The position numbers and the translations under genes were made by a program. Shown here piece by piece: positions 18,956-26,465 of a stretch of 64,000 bases of DNA. This DNA comes from Synergistaceae bacterium (GTDB taxonomy: Bacteria > Synergistota > Synergistia > Synergistales > Aminobacteriaceae): the NCBI GenBank assembly GCA_018436595.1, contig JAHDLC010000010.1:1-64000 (forward strand), in the 5' to 3' direction. Position 1 is the first letter of the stretch. Every line of letters begins with the position of its first letter. The notes below the pieces were generated by a model. It had not been told where the DNA came from, did not search any database, and was given only the letters and a program-made list of their open reading frames with translations.

Positions 18956-20260
18956 ATGATTCTGCTGAAGAATGCCACAATTTTCGACGGCGAAAACCTC
19001 GGGACGGCATACGAGGATCTTCTCCTGAAGGACGGCGTGGTCGCCCGCAGGGGCACGGACCTCTCCGCGGAGGGGGCCGAGGTGTTCGACCTCGGAGGGA
19101 AGCTGGTATGCCCCGGATTCATTGATCTTCACGTTCATTTCCGGGATCCCGGCTATGAATGGCGGGAGAATACGGAAAGCGGAGCCCGGGCGGCCGCCGG
19201 GGGCGGCTACACCACGGTGGTGACCATGCCCAATACCGAACCTGCGGTGGACAATCCCGTCACCGTTGAATACCTTGTGGCCAGGGGAAAAAAGGCCGGG
19301 GCTTCGAGGGTGCTTCCGGCGGGGTGCGTCAGCAAGGGACGCCAGGGAAAGCAGCTCGCGGAACTTGCCCTGATGGCCGAGTCGGGGGCGGTTTTTTTCA
19401 CCGATGACGGCGCCCCGGTGTCGGACGCGAAACTGCTGAAGACGGCCCTTCTCTATTCGAGGGACCTGGACGTGAGGATAATGGAGCACCCGGAGGAACC
19501 GTCCCTGAGCGCGAAATCCCAGGTGAACGAAGGGGCTGTCTCAGCCGCCAGCGGCATGAAAGGATGTCCCGCCTCGGCAGAGGTCATCGACATCCAGCGG
19601 GGGATAATCCTGAGCCGGGAGACGGACAGCCCGATCCATTTCACCCACGTCAGCACGGAGCTCGGCATAGACGCCATCCGGCAGGCAAAGAAAGAAGGGC
19701 TTCCCGTTACCTGTGACGTGACGCCCCACCACCTCTCCCTCGACGAGACGTACGTCCTTGTCAGCCGGTTCTCCTCGGCTTACAAGGTGAATCCCCCCCT
19801 CAGGGCGAGGAAGGACGTCAAGGCGCTGTGGGACGCCGTCGCCGACGGCACGGTGGACGCCATAGTCACCGACCACGCGCCTTATCACCTGGACGACAAG
19901 GACGTCCCATTCCAGGAGGCCCTGAGCGGCATCGCCTCCCTGGAGTGCTCCGTCGCGGTGGTCCTGGACACCTGGGCCAAGACCGGCAAGCCTGTCCCGC
20001 TGGAGCGCCTTCTGGAGCTTTTCACCTCCGGGCCGGCGGCCCTGCTCTCCCGTCCGTGGCGTTCCCTGGGGTCGCTGAAGGAAGGAGCCCCCGGGGACGT
20101 CACGGTGCTCGACCTCGAAGCGATTCAGAGGGTGGACGTGAACCAGTGGAAGAGCAAGGCCCGCGTCTGCCCCTGGGACGGCGAGATGCTGCAGGGATGG
20201 CCCGTCATGGCGCTGGTGGAGGGCCGTGTCGTCATGAACAGGCTGAAGGATCCGGAATGA
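18956..20260 (+). CDS. pyrC: Dihydroorotase
   Basis: 434 residues; cyclises carbamoyl aspartate to dihydroorotate. The zinc motif DLHVHFRDPG is at residues 57-66 (His59, His61), with the downstream metal residues in the segment ending DHAPYH (about 304-309). Length and motifs fit class I (PyrC-like, Bacillus type) dihydroorotases. Its ATG follows the pyrB stop with no gap, and its TGA overlaps the pyrK ATG. Confidence 0.97.
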   Translation: MILLKNATIFDGENLGTAYEDLLLKDGVVARRGTDLSAEGAEVFDLGGKLVCPGFIDLHVHFRDPGYEWRENTESGARAAAGGGYTTVVTMPNTEPAVDNPVTVEYLVARGKKAGASRVLPAGCVSKGRQGKQLAELALMAESGAVFFTDDGAPVSDAKLLKTALLYSRDLDVRIMEHPEEPSLSAKSQVNEGAVSAASGMKGCPASAEVIDIQRGIILSRETDSPIHFTHVSTELGIDAIRQAKKEGLPVTCDVTPHHLSLDETYVLVSRFSSAYKVNPPLRARKDVKALWDAVADGTVDAIVTDHAPYHLDDKDVPFQEALSGIASLECSVAVVLDTWAKTGKPVPLERLLELFTSGPAALLSRPWRSLGSLKEGAPGDVTVLDLEAIQRVDVNQWKSKARVCPWDGEMLQGWPVMALVEGRVVMNRLKDPE

Positions 20261-21063
20261 GCTGCGGCGGCGGTTCCCCCCGTGATTATGCGGCGGCGGT
20301 CCTCGGGCATCGTCCTCTCGGCGACGGTTCCGGGCTGCTCGCGGTGAGGTGCGGGGAGATAGCGTCGTGCGCGGAGCCGGGGCAGTTCGTCCTGCTGCGG
20401 CCGGGAACGGGAAACGACCCCTTTCTGGGACGCCCGCTCGCGGTGGCTGACGCCGCAGGGGATGTGTTCAAAGTGGTATACAGGATAGTCGGGAGAGGAA
20501 CCGCTCTCCTGGCTTCAAAGCGGCAGGGGGACCCCGTCACGGTGCGGGGTCCCATAGGAAGAGGCTTCTTTTCCGCCAGGGGAGAGAAGCCCCTTCCCCG
20601 GAAGGTGATCCTCGCCGGGGGGGCAGTGGGGGCGGCCCCCCTGCTCTTTGCCGCCCGCAGGCTGGGTTTGTCCCGGATTGAAAAGACGGTCATGGGGGTG
20701 GCGGGGAAAGGGTGGGAAGGATTTGCCGAATGGCTGAAAGAGGCCTTTCCGGGCGTGGATCTCTTCTCCGGCGACGGCACCCTCGGGACAAAAGGAACGG
20801 TGCTGGCCGGCCTTCCCGGCACGCTGCCCGCAGACTCGGAACTCTGGGCCTGCGGCCCCCAGGCCATGCTCAGTGCCATAGCCGCGCACTATCCCCGGGA
20901 CGGGGGCCGGATACTGGCAGCCCTGGAATCGAGGATGGCCTGCGGCATGGGCGGGTGCCTGGGGTGCGTCATCCCCACCGTTTCGGGAAACCGGAGGGTG
21001 TGCGTGGACGGGCCCGTCTTTACGGCCGAGGAGGTGATGTGGAATGAACTCTCTTCGTGCTGA
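20257..21063 (+). CDS. pyrK: Dihydroorotate dehydrogenase B, electron transfer subunit
   Basis: 268 residues from ATG 20257 (ATGA overlap with pyrC). The FAD/2Fe-2S subunit that passes electrons from PyrD to NAD. N-terminal flavin domain with the conserved PGQFVLLRP; C-terminal 2Fe-2S cysteines CGMGGCLGC and a fourth in RRVCVDGP (about residues 229-252). It pairs with pyrD, whose start lies within its last 20 bases. An upstream extension in the same frame is a shadow of pyrC. Confidence 0.95.
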   Translation: MSCGGGSPRDYAAAVLGHRPLGDGSGLLAVRCGEIASCAEPGQFVLLRPGTGNDPFLGRPLAVADAAGDVFKVVYRIVGRGTALLASKRQGDPVTVRGPIGRGFFSARGEKPLPRKVILAGGAVGAAPLLFAARRLGLSRIEKTVMGVAGKGWEGFAEWLKEAFPGVDLFSGDGTLGTKGTVLAGLPGTLPADSELWACGPQAMLSAIAAHYPRDGGRILAALESRMACGMGGCLGCVIPTVSGNRRVCVDGPVFTAEEVMWNELSSC

Positions 21064-22003
21064 TCTTTCAATCGCCGTGGGCGGGCTGAATCTTGAAACC
21101 CCGGTGGTGATCGCCTCGGGGGTGTGGCCCTACGACCCGGTCCTCTGGTCGCCGGAGCGGCTGGAGGGAGTGGGCGCCCTCTGCACCAAGGCCGTGAGCC
21201 TTCAGCCCCGGGAGGGGAACCGGGGAGTGCGGGTCTGGGAAACGCCCTGCGGCATGCTGAACAGCATCGGGCTGCAGAATTCCGGCGTCCGCGGCTTTCT
21301 GAAGGAGTATCTCCCCATTGCCGGCAAATCCGGCATCCCCTTTCTTGTGAACCTGGTGATGGAGTCCGAGCGTGAAGTTCGGGAAAACCTTTCGATTCTC
21401 AGGGAGTCGGGAGACGCAATTCCTGCGGTAGAGCTGAACATCTCCTGCCCCAACGCGGACTGTGACGGCATGGCCTGGGGCATTTCCCCGGAGAGCGCCG
21501 CCCGGGCGGCGGCCATCGCGAGGAGTGAGTGGAAGGGGCCCTTGTGGGTCAAGCTCACCCCCCAGGCTCCCGATCTTCCCGCCGTGGCGAAGGCCGTGGA
21601 GTCGGAGGGCGCGGATGCTCTTGTGTGCGGCAATACCTGGCTCGGCATGGCCATGGACCTGAAAAGGAAGCAGCCCGTTTTCCGCAGGGTGACGGCCGGC
21701 CTTTCGGGGCCGGCGGTGTTCCCCCTGGCTCTCCGGACCGTGTGGCAGGTCTGCGGGGCCGTGTCAATCCCGGTGGTGGGGTGCGGCGGCGTGTCCCGGT
21801 GGGAGGACGCTGCGGCCATGATCCTTGCCGGGGCCTCCGCGGTGGAGGTCGGAAGCTCCCTGTTCGCCGACTTCGACCTTCCCCGGAAGATTTCGGAAGG
21901 CCTTGCGGACTATCTGGCTGACGCGGAAATTCCCAACCTTGCAGGCCTCGTGGGCCTCGGACGGAAAGAGAAAGAGGGAGGAAGACCATGGGCACAGGAC
22001 TGA
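21044..22003 (+). CDS. pyrD: Dihydroorotate dehydrogenase B, catalytic subunit
   Basis: 319 residues. FMN enzyme oxidising dihydroorotate to orotate with the PyrK partner (class 1B, NAD-linked). Seen: NISCPNADC with the catalytic Cys (about residues 132-140), the substrate Asn/Ser motif LNSIGLQNSG (about 70-79) and the FMN phosphate loop VGCGGVSRWEDA. Overlaps pyrK upstream and pyrF (21988) downstream. Confidence 0.97.
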   Translation: MNSLRADLSIAVGGLNLETPVVIASGVWPYDPVLWSPERLEGVGALCTKAVSLQPREGNRGVRVWETPCGMLNSIGLQNSGVRGFLKEYLPIAGKSGIPFLVNLVMESEREVRENLSILRESGDAIPAVELNISCPNADCDGMAWGISPESAARAAAIARSEWKGPLWVKLTPQAPDLPAVAKAVESEGADALVCGNTWLGMAMDLKRKQPVFRRVTAGLSGPAVFPLALRTVWQVCGAVSIPVVGCGGVSRWEDAAAMILAGASAVEVGSSLFADFDLPRKISEGLADYLADAEIPNLAGLVGLGRKEKEGGRPWAQD

Positions 22004-22704
22004 ACCATCTCATTCTCGCCCTGGACGTGGAACGGGTGGAGGAAGGCAGGGATCTGCTCTCCGCCCTCAGGGGAGAACTGAAATACGTGAAAATCGGCCA
22101 CCAGCTCTATGCCCGGGGAGGAATTCCCTTCCTGAAGGAGATTATGGCCATGGACTATGCCGTTTTTCTGGACATCAAGGTCCACGACATTCCCAACACC
22201 GTGTTCATGGCGGTGGACGCCCTGGCGTCGGAGGGGCTGTGGGCCCTTACCCTCCACTGCGGCGGTGGACGGAAGATGCTCGAGGAGGCCCGGAGGGCGA
22301 AGGACAAGGCGGGTTCCGGCACGAACCTCCTTGGGGTGACGGTGCTCACCAGCTTCGATGATGCCTCCTGGGAAGAGGTTGCACCGGGGTGCTCCATGGC
22401 CCTGGCCCTGGAGAAACGGGCTTCCCTCTGCAGGGAGACGGGCATGGACGGCATCGTCTGCTCCCCCCTGGACCTTCTCGTGGTCACCGCCGCGGGGAAG
22501 GGCCTGTTCACCGTGGTGCCCGGCGTCCGCCCGGCGTCCGTGAACGACGACCAGGCCCGGACGGCAACCCCCCAGAAGACCATAGGCGGCGGAGCCGATT
22601 ATATCGTGGTTGGGCGTCCCATAGTGAACGCTCCCGACAGGATCGCGGCGGTGAGGAACATCGCCGCTGCCGTGGAGGAGGGATTGTCTTGGAAGAACAG
22701 GTGA
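21988..22704 (+). CDS. pyrF: Orotidine 5'-phosphate decarboxylase
   Basis: 238 residues; makes UMP from OMP. The catalytic DxKxxD motif appears as DIKVHDIPN (residues 62-70). The phosphate-binding C-terminal part has VVPGVRPAS and IGGGADYIVVGRPI. Start ATG overlaps the end of pyrD by 16 bases; its TGA overlaps the pyrE ATG (TGATG). Confidence 0.97.
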   Translation: MGTGLNHLILALDVERVEEGRDLLSALRGELKYVKIGHQLYARGGIPFLKEIMAMDYAVFLDIKVHDIPNTVFMAVDALASEGLWALTLHCGGGRKMLEEARRAKDKAGSGTNLLGVTVLTSFDDASWEEVAPGCSMALALEKRASLCRETGMDGIVCSPLDLLVVTAAGKGLFTVVPGVRPASVNDDQARTATPQKTIGGGADYIVVGRPIVNAPDRIAAVRNIAAAVEEGLSWKNR

Positions 22705-23276
22705 TGCTTGAAAGGCTCCGGGAAATGATGAAGGAGAGCGGGGCCCACCTGGAGGGGCATTTTCTGCTCACTTCCGGAAATCACAGCAGCGACTACATGC
22801 AGTGCGCCCTGCTGCTCCGCTTCCCCCGGTACGCCGCTTTCGCCGGGGAAGCCCTGGCGAAAAAGGTGAGGAAATACTCGCCGGATATCATTGCCTCCCC
22901 GGCCCTCGGCGGACTCATCATCGGCCATGAAACGGCCAGGGCCCTGGACATTCCCTTTATCTTCTGCGAACGGCAGGACGGCGCCATGGCCCTCCGGCGT
23001 TTCCCTTTCCCGGAGGGCCAACGGGTAGTGGTCATCGAGGATGTGGTCACCACGGGCGTCTCCAGCGGAGAAGTCGGGGCCGTGCTTGCCGCCGGAGGGG
23101 CGGAATGGGTCGGAACGGGAGCGGTTATCGACCGGAGCGGGGGAAAATCCTCCCTGCCTTCGGCGCCCGAGTCCCTGTGGAAGGTGGACTTCCCTCTCTG
23201 GAAGCCGGAGGAGTGCCCTCTCTGCGCGAAGGGAATCCCCCTGGTGAAGCCCGGCAGCAGGCCGAAAAAAGGCTGA
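22704..23276 (+). CDS. pyrE: Orotate phosphoribosyltransferase
   Basis: 190 residues from ATG 22704; forms OMP from orotate and PRPP. N-terminal GHFLLTSGNHSSDYMQCALL and the PRPP loop VVVIEDVVTTG (about residues 110-120) are diagnostic. A TTG at 22689 with a stronger GGAGGAGGGA ribosome site would add five residues and is a real alternative. Last gene of the operon. No ordinary terminator follows; the next element is a copy of the GGA-hairpin repeat. With pyrB-F it completes carbamoyl phosphate to UMP. Confidence 0.96.
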   Translation: MLERLREMMKESGAHLEGHFLLTSGNHSSDYMQCALLLRFPRYAAFAGEALAKKVRKYSPDIIASPALGGLIIGHETARALDIPFIFCERQDGAMALRRFPFPEGQRVVVIEDVVTTGVSSGEVGAVLAAGGAEWVGTGAVIDRSGGKSSLPSAPESLWKVDFPLWKPEECPLCAKGIPLVKPGSRPKKG

Positions 23277-23319
23277 AGCGCCTCTTTCCCAGGTACTGAG
23301 GATCACGTTCCCTTTCTCC

Positions 23320-23483
23320 AAATCCGCGGTTTTCCTGGCAGAGGGAGTGTCGCCGGGCGCAGAGCCAAGGCCGAAAAACCGACAGGGATGTCGGTTTAAG
23401 GCGCAGTTGTCAGGGATGACAATGCGCGCCGACGGCCCAAACGGGCACCGGTGACGCTCCCCGCTGCCTCCGGATTCGGATTT
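23320..23483 (+). repeat. GGA-hairpin intergenic repeat, copy A
   Basis: About 164 bases, bounded by AAATCCG and CGGATTT. The 5' arm (GGCAGAGGGAGTGTCGCCGG, 23337-23356) pairs with the 3' arm (23448-23468) as a long imperfect stem. Inside are hairpin 1 (AAACCGACA-GGGA-TGTCGGTTT, 23376-23397, 9 bp) and hairpin 2 (TTGTCA-GGGA-TGACAA, 23407-23422, extended by GCGCA/TGCGC). It follows pyrE and precedes the 23548 gene. Hairpin 1 contains ACAGGGAUGU, the core of the CsrA RNA consensus. Confidence 0.85.
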
Positions 23484-23514
23484 CAGGGGCTTTTTTCTTT
23501 CCTTTCCTCTGCGG

Positions 23515-23523
23515 TGATACAAT
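23515..23523 (+). promoter_or_regulatory. Putative extended -10 for the 23548 gene
   Basis: TGATACAAT (extended -10), with T-rich sequence but no good -35 upstream, 25 bases before the start codon. It separates this pair of genes from the pyr operon. Confidence 0.4.
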
Positions 23524-23547
23524 GGGCATTTAAAAGGAGCGGGGCGG

Positions 23548-23940
23548 ATGAAAAAGAGAGCGGCAGTTTTCTTTCTCGCTGCGGCGGCGGTTGGGGTGCT
23601 CCTCGTCCTGGCCCTTGGAGGCCGAAACGGCGGAGACGGGCAGACCGGCGGGAACCCCGGGGCGGAACGGGCATTGCGGGCAGCGGCCATCGCCGGGGAA
23701 CTCGCTTTAGTGGCCCGGTCCCAGCTTGACGCTCTTTCCGGGGATGCCCGGAAGGACGTGGAGACGGTTGTCCGGGAGCTGGAAGACGGGGCGGAGCGGG
23801 TACGGAAGCTTATCGCCGGCTCCGCACCGGGAGAATCCCTCGACGAGGCCGCTGAAACCCTCGAAAAACTGCTCTCCGGCATCATCGCCGATTACCGCCC
23901 CGAACCTCCACACCAAAGGGAAGGGAGCCCATCACCGTGA
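23548..23940 (+). CDS. Hypothetical protein with N-terminal membrane anchor
   Basis: 130 residues with a single N-terminal hydrophobic segment (about 5-25) that may be a signal anchor, a low-complexity Gly-rich linker and a helical, Glu/Arg-rich region (about 40-110) suggesting a coiled coil. Ribosome site AAAAGGAG before ATG 23548. The last 4 bases overlap the next start (GTGA), so the two genes are translationally coupled. No family recognised. Confidence 0.7.
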   Translation: MKKRAAVFFLAAAAVGVLLVLALGGRNGGDGQTGGNPGAERALRAAAIAGELALVARSQLDALSGDARKDVETVVRELEDGAERVRKLIAGSAPGESLDEAAETLEKLLSGIIADYRPEPPHQREGSPSP

Positions 23941-24422
23941 CGACGAACGAGGAAACGGTCCGTCTCGCCCAGAGGGTGAACGGAATGGTGAAAGCCTACA
24001 TGGCAGTCCAGGACGACCTCTTCCGGCCGTCCCTCCGGAAGATTCTCAGGATTCCCGGAATTTACAGGCCCGTGGACTACGAAAAAAACGGAGAGATACT
24101 CCAGGGGCTGCTGGATGAGCTTGCCGGGGTCAAGTCGGCCATACGGCACGACGTCCCCGACTCGTCCCCTGAGGAAACCCGGTTTCTCGGGGCGCTGCGG
24201 GGGTATGTTTCCCTCATGGGAAGCGCTGCGGAGAAGCTTTGTTTCATCTGCGGCAGGCTCGGCGAGCGGAGCAGGGGGGCAGCCTACGGAAAAGAGGACT
24301 ACAGGAGCGACATGACGGAGCTCAGGGTCATCCAGAAGAAGCATCTCGAAGCGGGACTGAAGCTGAACGGCATGATGAAGGAACTTACGGCGGCTCCGAA
24401 GAATGAAGAAGGGGAAAGCTGA
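23937..24422 (+). CDS. Hypothetical helical protein
   Basis: 161 residues from GTG 23937, overlapping the stop of the membrane-anchored upstream gene by four bases. It is predicted mostly helical and soluble, with two cysteines in KLCFICGR (about residues 100-107) and no signal peptide. I do not recognise a family. The coupling suggests a partner of the anchored protein. A strong terminator follows. Confidence 0.7.
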   Translation: MTTNEETVRLAQRVNGMVKAYMAVQDDLFRPSLRKILRIPGIYRPVDYEKNGEILQGLLDELAGVKSAIRHDVPDSSPEETRFLGALRGYVSLMGSAAEKLCFICGRLGERSRGAAYGKEDYRSDMTELRVIQKKHLEAGLKLNGMMKELTAAPKNEEGES

Positions 24423-24447
24423 AGCCTTCCCTCACATTGGAGAAGAA

Positions 24448-24485
24448 AAAAGTCCCTTTCCGGAAACTCCCGGAAAGGGACTTTT
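24448..24485 (+). terminator. Terminator after the 23548-24422 pair
   Basis: A 16-bp perfect stem (AAAAGTCCCTTTCCGG, 24448-24463, with CCGGAAAGGGACTTTT, 24470-24485) and a short loop; the stem ends in T4. Good in either direction. Confidence 0.9.
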
Positions 24486-24506
24486 AGTTCATTTTTCTTT
24501 TTGAGC

Positions 24507-24536
24507 TTGACATTTTTATTCTTATGAGGGTATCCT
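24507..24536 (+). promoter_or_regulatory. Putative promoter of the gntR gene
   Basis: TTGACA (24507-24512), 18-base spacer, TATCCT (24531-24536). Start of transcription would fall at the inverted repeat at 24543. Confidence 0.55.
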
Positions 24537-24542
24537 ATCAAA

Positions 24543-24572
24543 TGTATGTAGGTTGTATTTTACCTGCATACA
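24543..24572. promoter_or_regulatory. Putative GntR operator (inverted repeat)
   Basis: TGTATGTAGGT (24543-24553) and ACCTGCATACA (24562-24572) form an inverted repeat matching at 10 of 11 positions. It overlaps the expected transcription start and lies 40 bases before the gntR start, a usual place for autorepression. Confidence 0.5.
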
Positions 24573-24611
24573 AGAAAGAGCGGTCCCATATCCGCGAGAG
24601 GAGCGTTCCGA

Positions 24612-25265
24612 GTGCGCAAAAAAAAGAAAGACCAGGCGTATGAAGAAATCCGGAAACTGGTCCTCCAGAGACGGTCCACCGACCGGTTCTCTTTTTCCGA
24701 GAATTCCCTGGCGGCGGAAATGCGCATGAGCCGCACTCCCATCCGGGAAGCCCTGCAGCGCCTTCAGATGGAAGGCTTCATCGAGATTCACCCGAACCGG
24801 GGCGTGGTTATCCCCGAAGTTTCCGTGGTGGAAGTGAACGAGACCTTCGCCCTCCGAATGGCCGTGGAGGAATTCGTCATCCGGGAGATGACCCCCCAGA
24901 TGACCCCGGAAAACATCGGCGAGATGGACCTGTACCTTTCCCGCCAGAAGGAAGCCATGGAACGGAACGATGTCCTGGAATACCTCAGGCACGACAAGGA
25001 TTTTCATGACCTCTTCTTCCGTTTATACGCCAATTCCCTGATTTTCAACACCATACAGCGTGTCCTCGACCGGTTTTACTCCATGGGAACCAACGTGCTG
25101 AGGCGGCCGGGGAGCGTCCAGCGCTCCTTCGCGGAACACTGTGCCGTCGCCGATGCCGTTCGGAACGGCGACGGTGAAAAGGCTGCCTCGGCCATGCATG
25201 CCCACCTGATCACGGGAAAAAACAATGTTCTTTCCATTCCGGGAAATATCGAGAGCGTCGTGTGA
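24612..25265 (+). CDS. GntR-family regulator, FadR/FCD subfamily
   Basis: 217 residues from GTG 24612. N-terminal winged helix (about residues 5-72) with ENSLAAEMRMSRTPIREALQRL and FIEIHPNRGVVI; C-terminal helical FCD ligand domain (about 80-205) with metal-type residues in DKDFHDLFFR and AEHCAVADAV. FCD regulators sense carboxylates and sugar acids. It is the first gene before the E1-E2-E3 and TRAP cluster and is probably its local regulator. The operator at 24543 suggests autoregulation. Confidence 0.92.
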   Translation: MRKKKKDQAYEEIRKLVLQRRSTDRFSFSENSLAAEMRMSRTPIREALQRLQMEGFIEIHPNRGVVIPEVSVVEVNETFALRMAVEEFVIREMTPQMTPENIGEMDLYLSRQKEAMERNDVLEYLRHDKDFHDLFFRLYANSLIFNTIQRVLDRFYSMGTNVLRRPGSVQRSFAEHCAVADAVRNGDGEKAASAMHAHLITGKNNVLSIPGNIESVV

Positions 25266-25347
25266 CGGTCCCGTTGTTTTAACGCTGTGGCATCGAGTTT
25301 TCTACTGATAGCATTTCAATTCCGGGTTCAGCTTCAGAAAGGGGGGT

Positions 25348-25416
25348 GCTTTTCGCCGCTCCGTACTCCTGCGGTGAGCGGCGCGCGGCGGAGCCTGTCC
25401 GCCGGGGGCAGAGGAA
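25348..25416 (+). promoter_or_regulatory. Structured leader before the 2-oxoacid dehydrogenase genes
   Basis: CGCCGCTC pairs with GAGCGGCG, and GGCGGA pairs with TCCGCC just after it. GCTCCG in the first arm can instead pair with CGGAGC in the second hairpin, so the two folds exclude each other. No T run follows. It may be a 5' regulatory structure or only GC-rich chance. Confidence 0.3.
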
Positions 25417-25447
25417 CCAAGACCAGAATTCTGACGAGGTGATCTTC

Positions 25448-26452
25448 ATGTGTGCAATGCCGGTACGGAAAGAGGCGACTCTTCCTCTTGCACGGTACGA
25501 TAAAGAAACGCTGAAGTTTTTCTATGAGACCATGGTGAAGATCCGCAATTTCGAACTCACCGTGGAGAAATTTTTCTTTGACGGAGAGATCCCCGGGTTC
25601 GTCCACCTGTACATCGGCGAGGAAGCCACTGCCACGGGCGTCATGGCGAACCTGAGAAAGACCGACTATATCCAGAGCACCCACAGGGGGCACGGCCACA
25701 CCATCGCCAAGGGCGCCGACCTGAAGCACATGATGGCCGAGCTGTTCGGAAAGAGCACGGGAAGCTGCAAGGGCAAGGGCGGCTCCATGCACATCGCCGA
25801 CTTCAGCGTGGGCATGCTGGGCGCCAACGGCATCGTGGGCGGCGGTTTCACCATGGCCACCGGCGCGGCGCTCGCCCAGAAGATGCAGAAGACCGACGGC
25901 GTCGCCGTGGCCTTTTTCGGCGACGGCGCCTCCAACAGGGGAACCTTCCACGAGGCCGCCAACATGGCCGCGGCATGGAAACTTCCCGTGATCTTCCTCT
26001 GCGAGAACAACCAGTGGGCCTCCACCACCCCCTACCGGACCACCACCTCGGTGGACGACATCGCCGACCGGGCCCAGGGCTACGGCATGCCAGGCGTGAT
26101 CGTGGACGGCAACGACGTGTTCGCCGTGTACGAGGCCGCGAAGGAGCTCATCGAGCGGGCCCGCAGGGGAGAAGGGCCTGCGATCCTCGAGTGCAAGACC
26201 TACAGGATCAAGGGCCATTTCGTTGGCGACCCCGAGATGTACCGCACCAAGGAAGAGGTCCAGAAGGTCCTCGAAGAGACGGACCCCATCCCCCGGTTCG
26301 AGGCCAAGGTTCTCAAGGCCAAGGCCATGACGAAAAAAGAGCTCGAGACCATCAGGACCAGGGTGGAGAAGGAGCTTGCCGAGGCGCTGGAGTTCGCCCG
26401 TACCTCTCCGGAACCCGAAGTGTCTGCCCTGTATGAAGGGCTCTATGTGTAA
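25448..26452 (+). CDS. Thiamine-PP-dependent 2-oxoacid dehydrogenase E1 alpha
   Basis: 334 residues from ATG 25448 (GAGGTGATC ribosome site). E1 alpha decarboxylates the 2-oxo substrate with TPP and passes the acyl group to E2. TPP motif GDGASNRG (158-165) to NN (187-188); HRGHGH at 79-84. Similar in size to pyruvate and acetoin dehydrogenase E1 alpha subunits. E1 beta follows 13 bases later. Pyruvate, acetoin or a branched-chain oxoacid are all possible; pyruvate or acetoin favoured. Confidence 0.93.
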   Translation: MCAMPVRKEATLPLARYDKETLKFFYETMVKIRNFELTVEKFFFDGEIPGFVHLYIGEEATATGVMANLRKTDYIQSTHRGHGHTIAKGADLKHMMAELFGKSTGSCKGKGGSMHIADFSVGMLGANGIVGGGFTMATGAALAQKMQKTDGVAVAFFGDGASNRGTFHEAANMAAAWKLPVIFLCENNQWASTTPYRTTTSVDDIADRAQGYGMPGVIVDGNDVFAVYEAAKELIERARRGEGPAILECKTYRIKGHFVGDPEMYRTKEEVQKVLEETDPIPRFEAKVLKAKAMTKKELETIRTRVEKELAEALEFARTSPEPEVSALYEGLYV

Positions 26453-26465
26453 GGCGGTGGACAGA

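Noticed and set aside
25266-25447. TPP riboswitch before the TPP-dependent E1 genes
   Set aside because: The conserved thi-box sequences were not found; only GC-rich hairpins are present.
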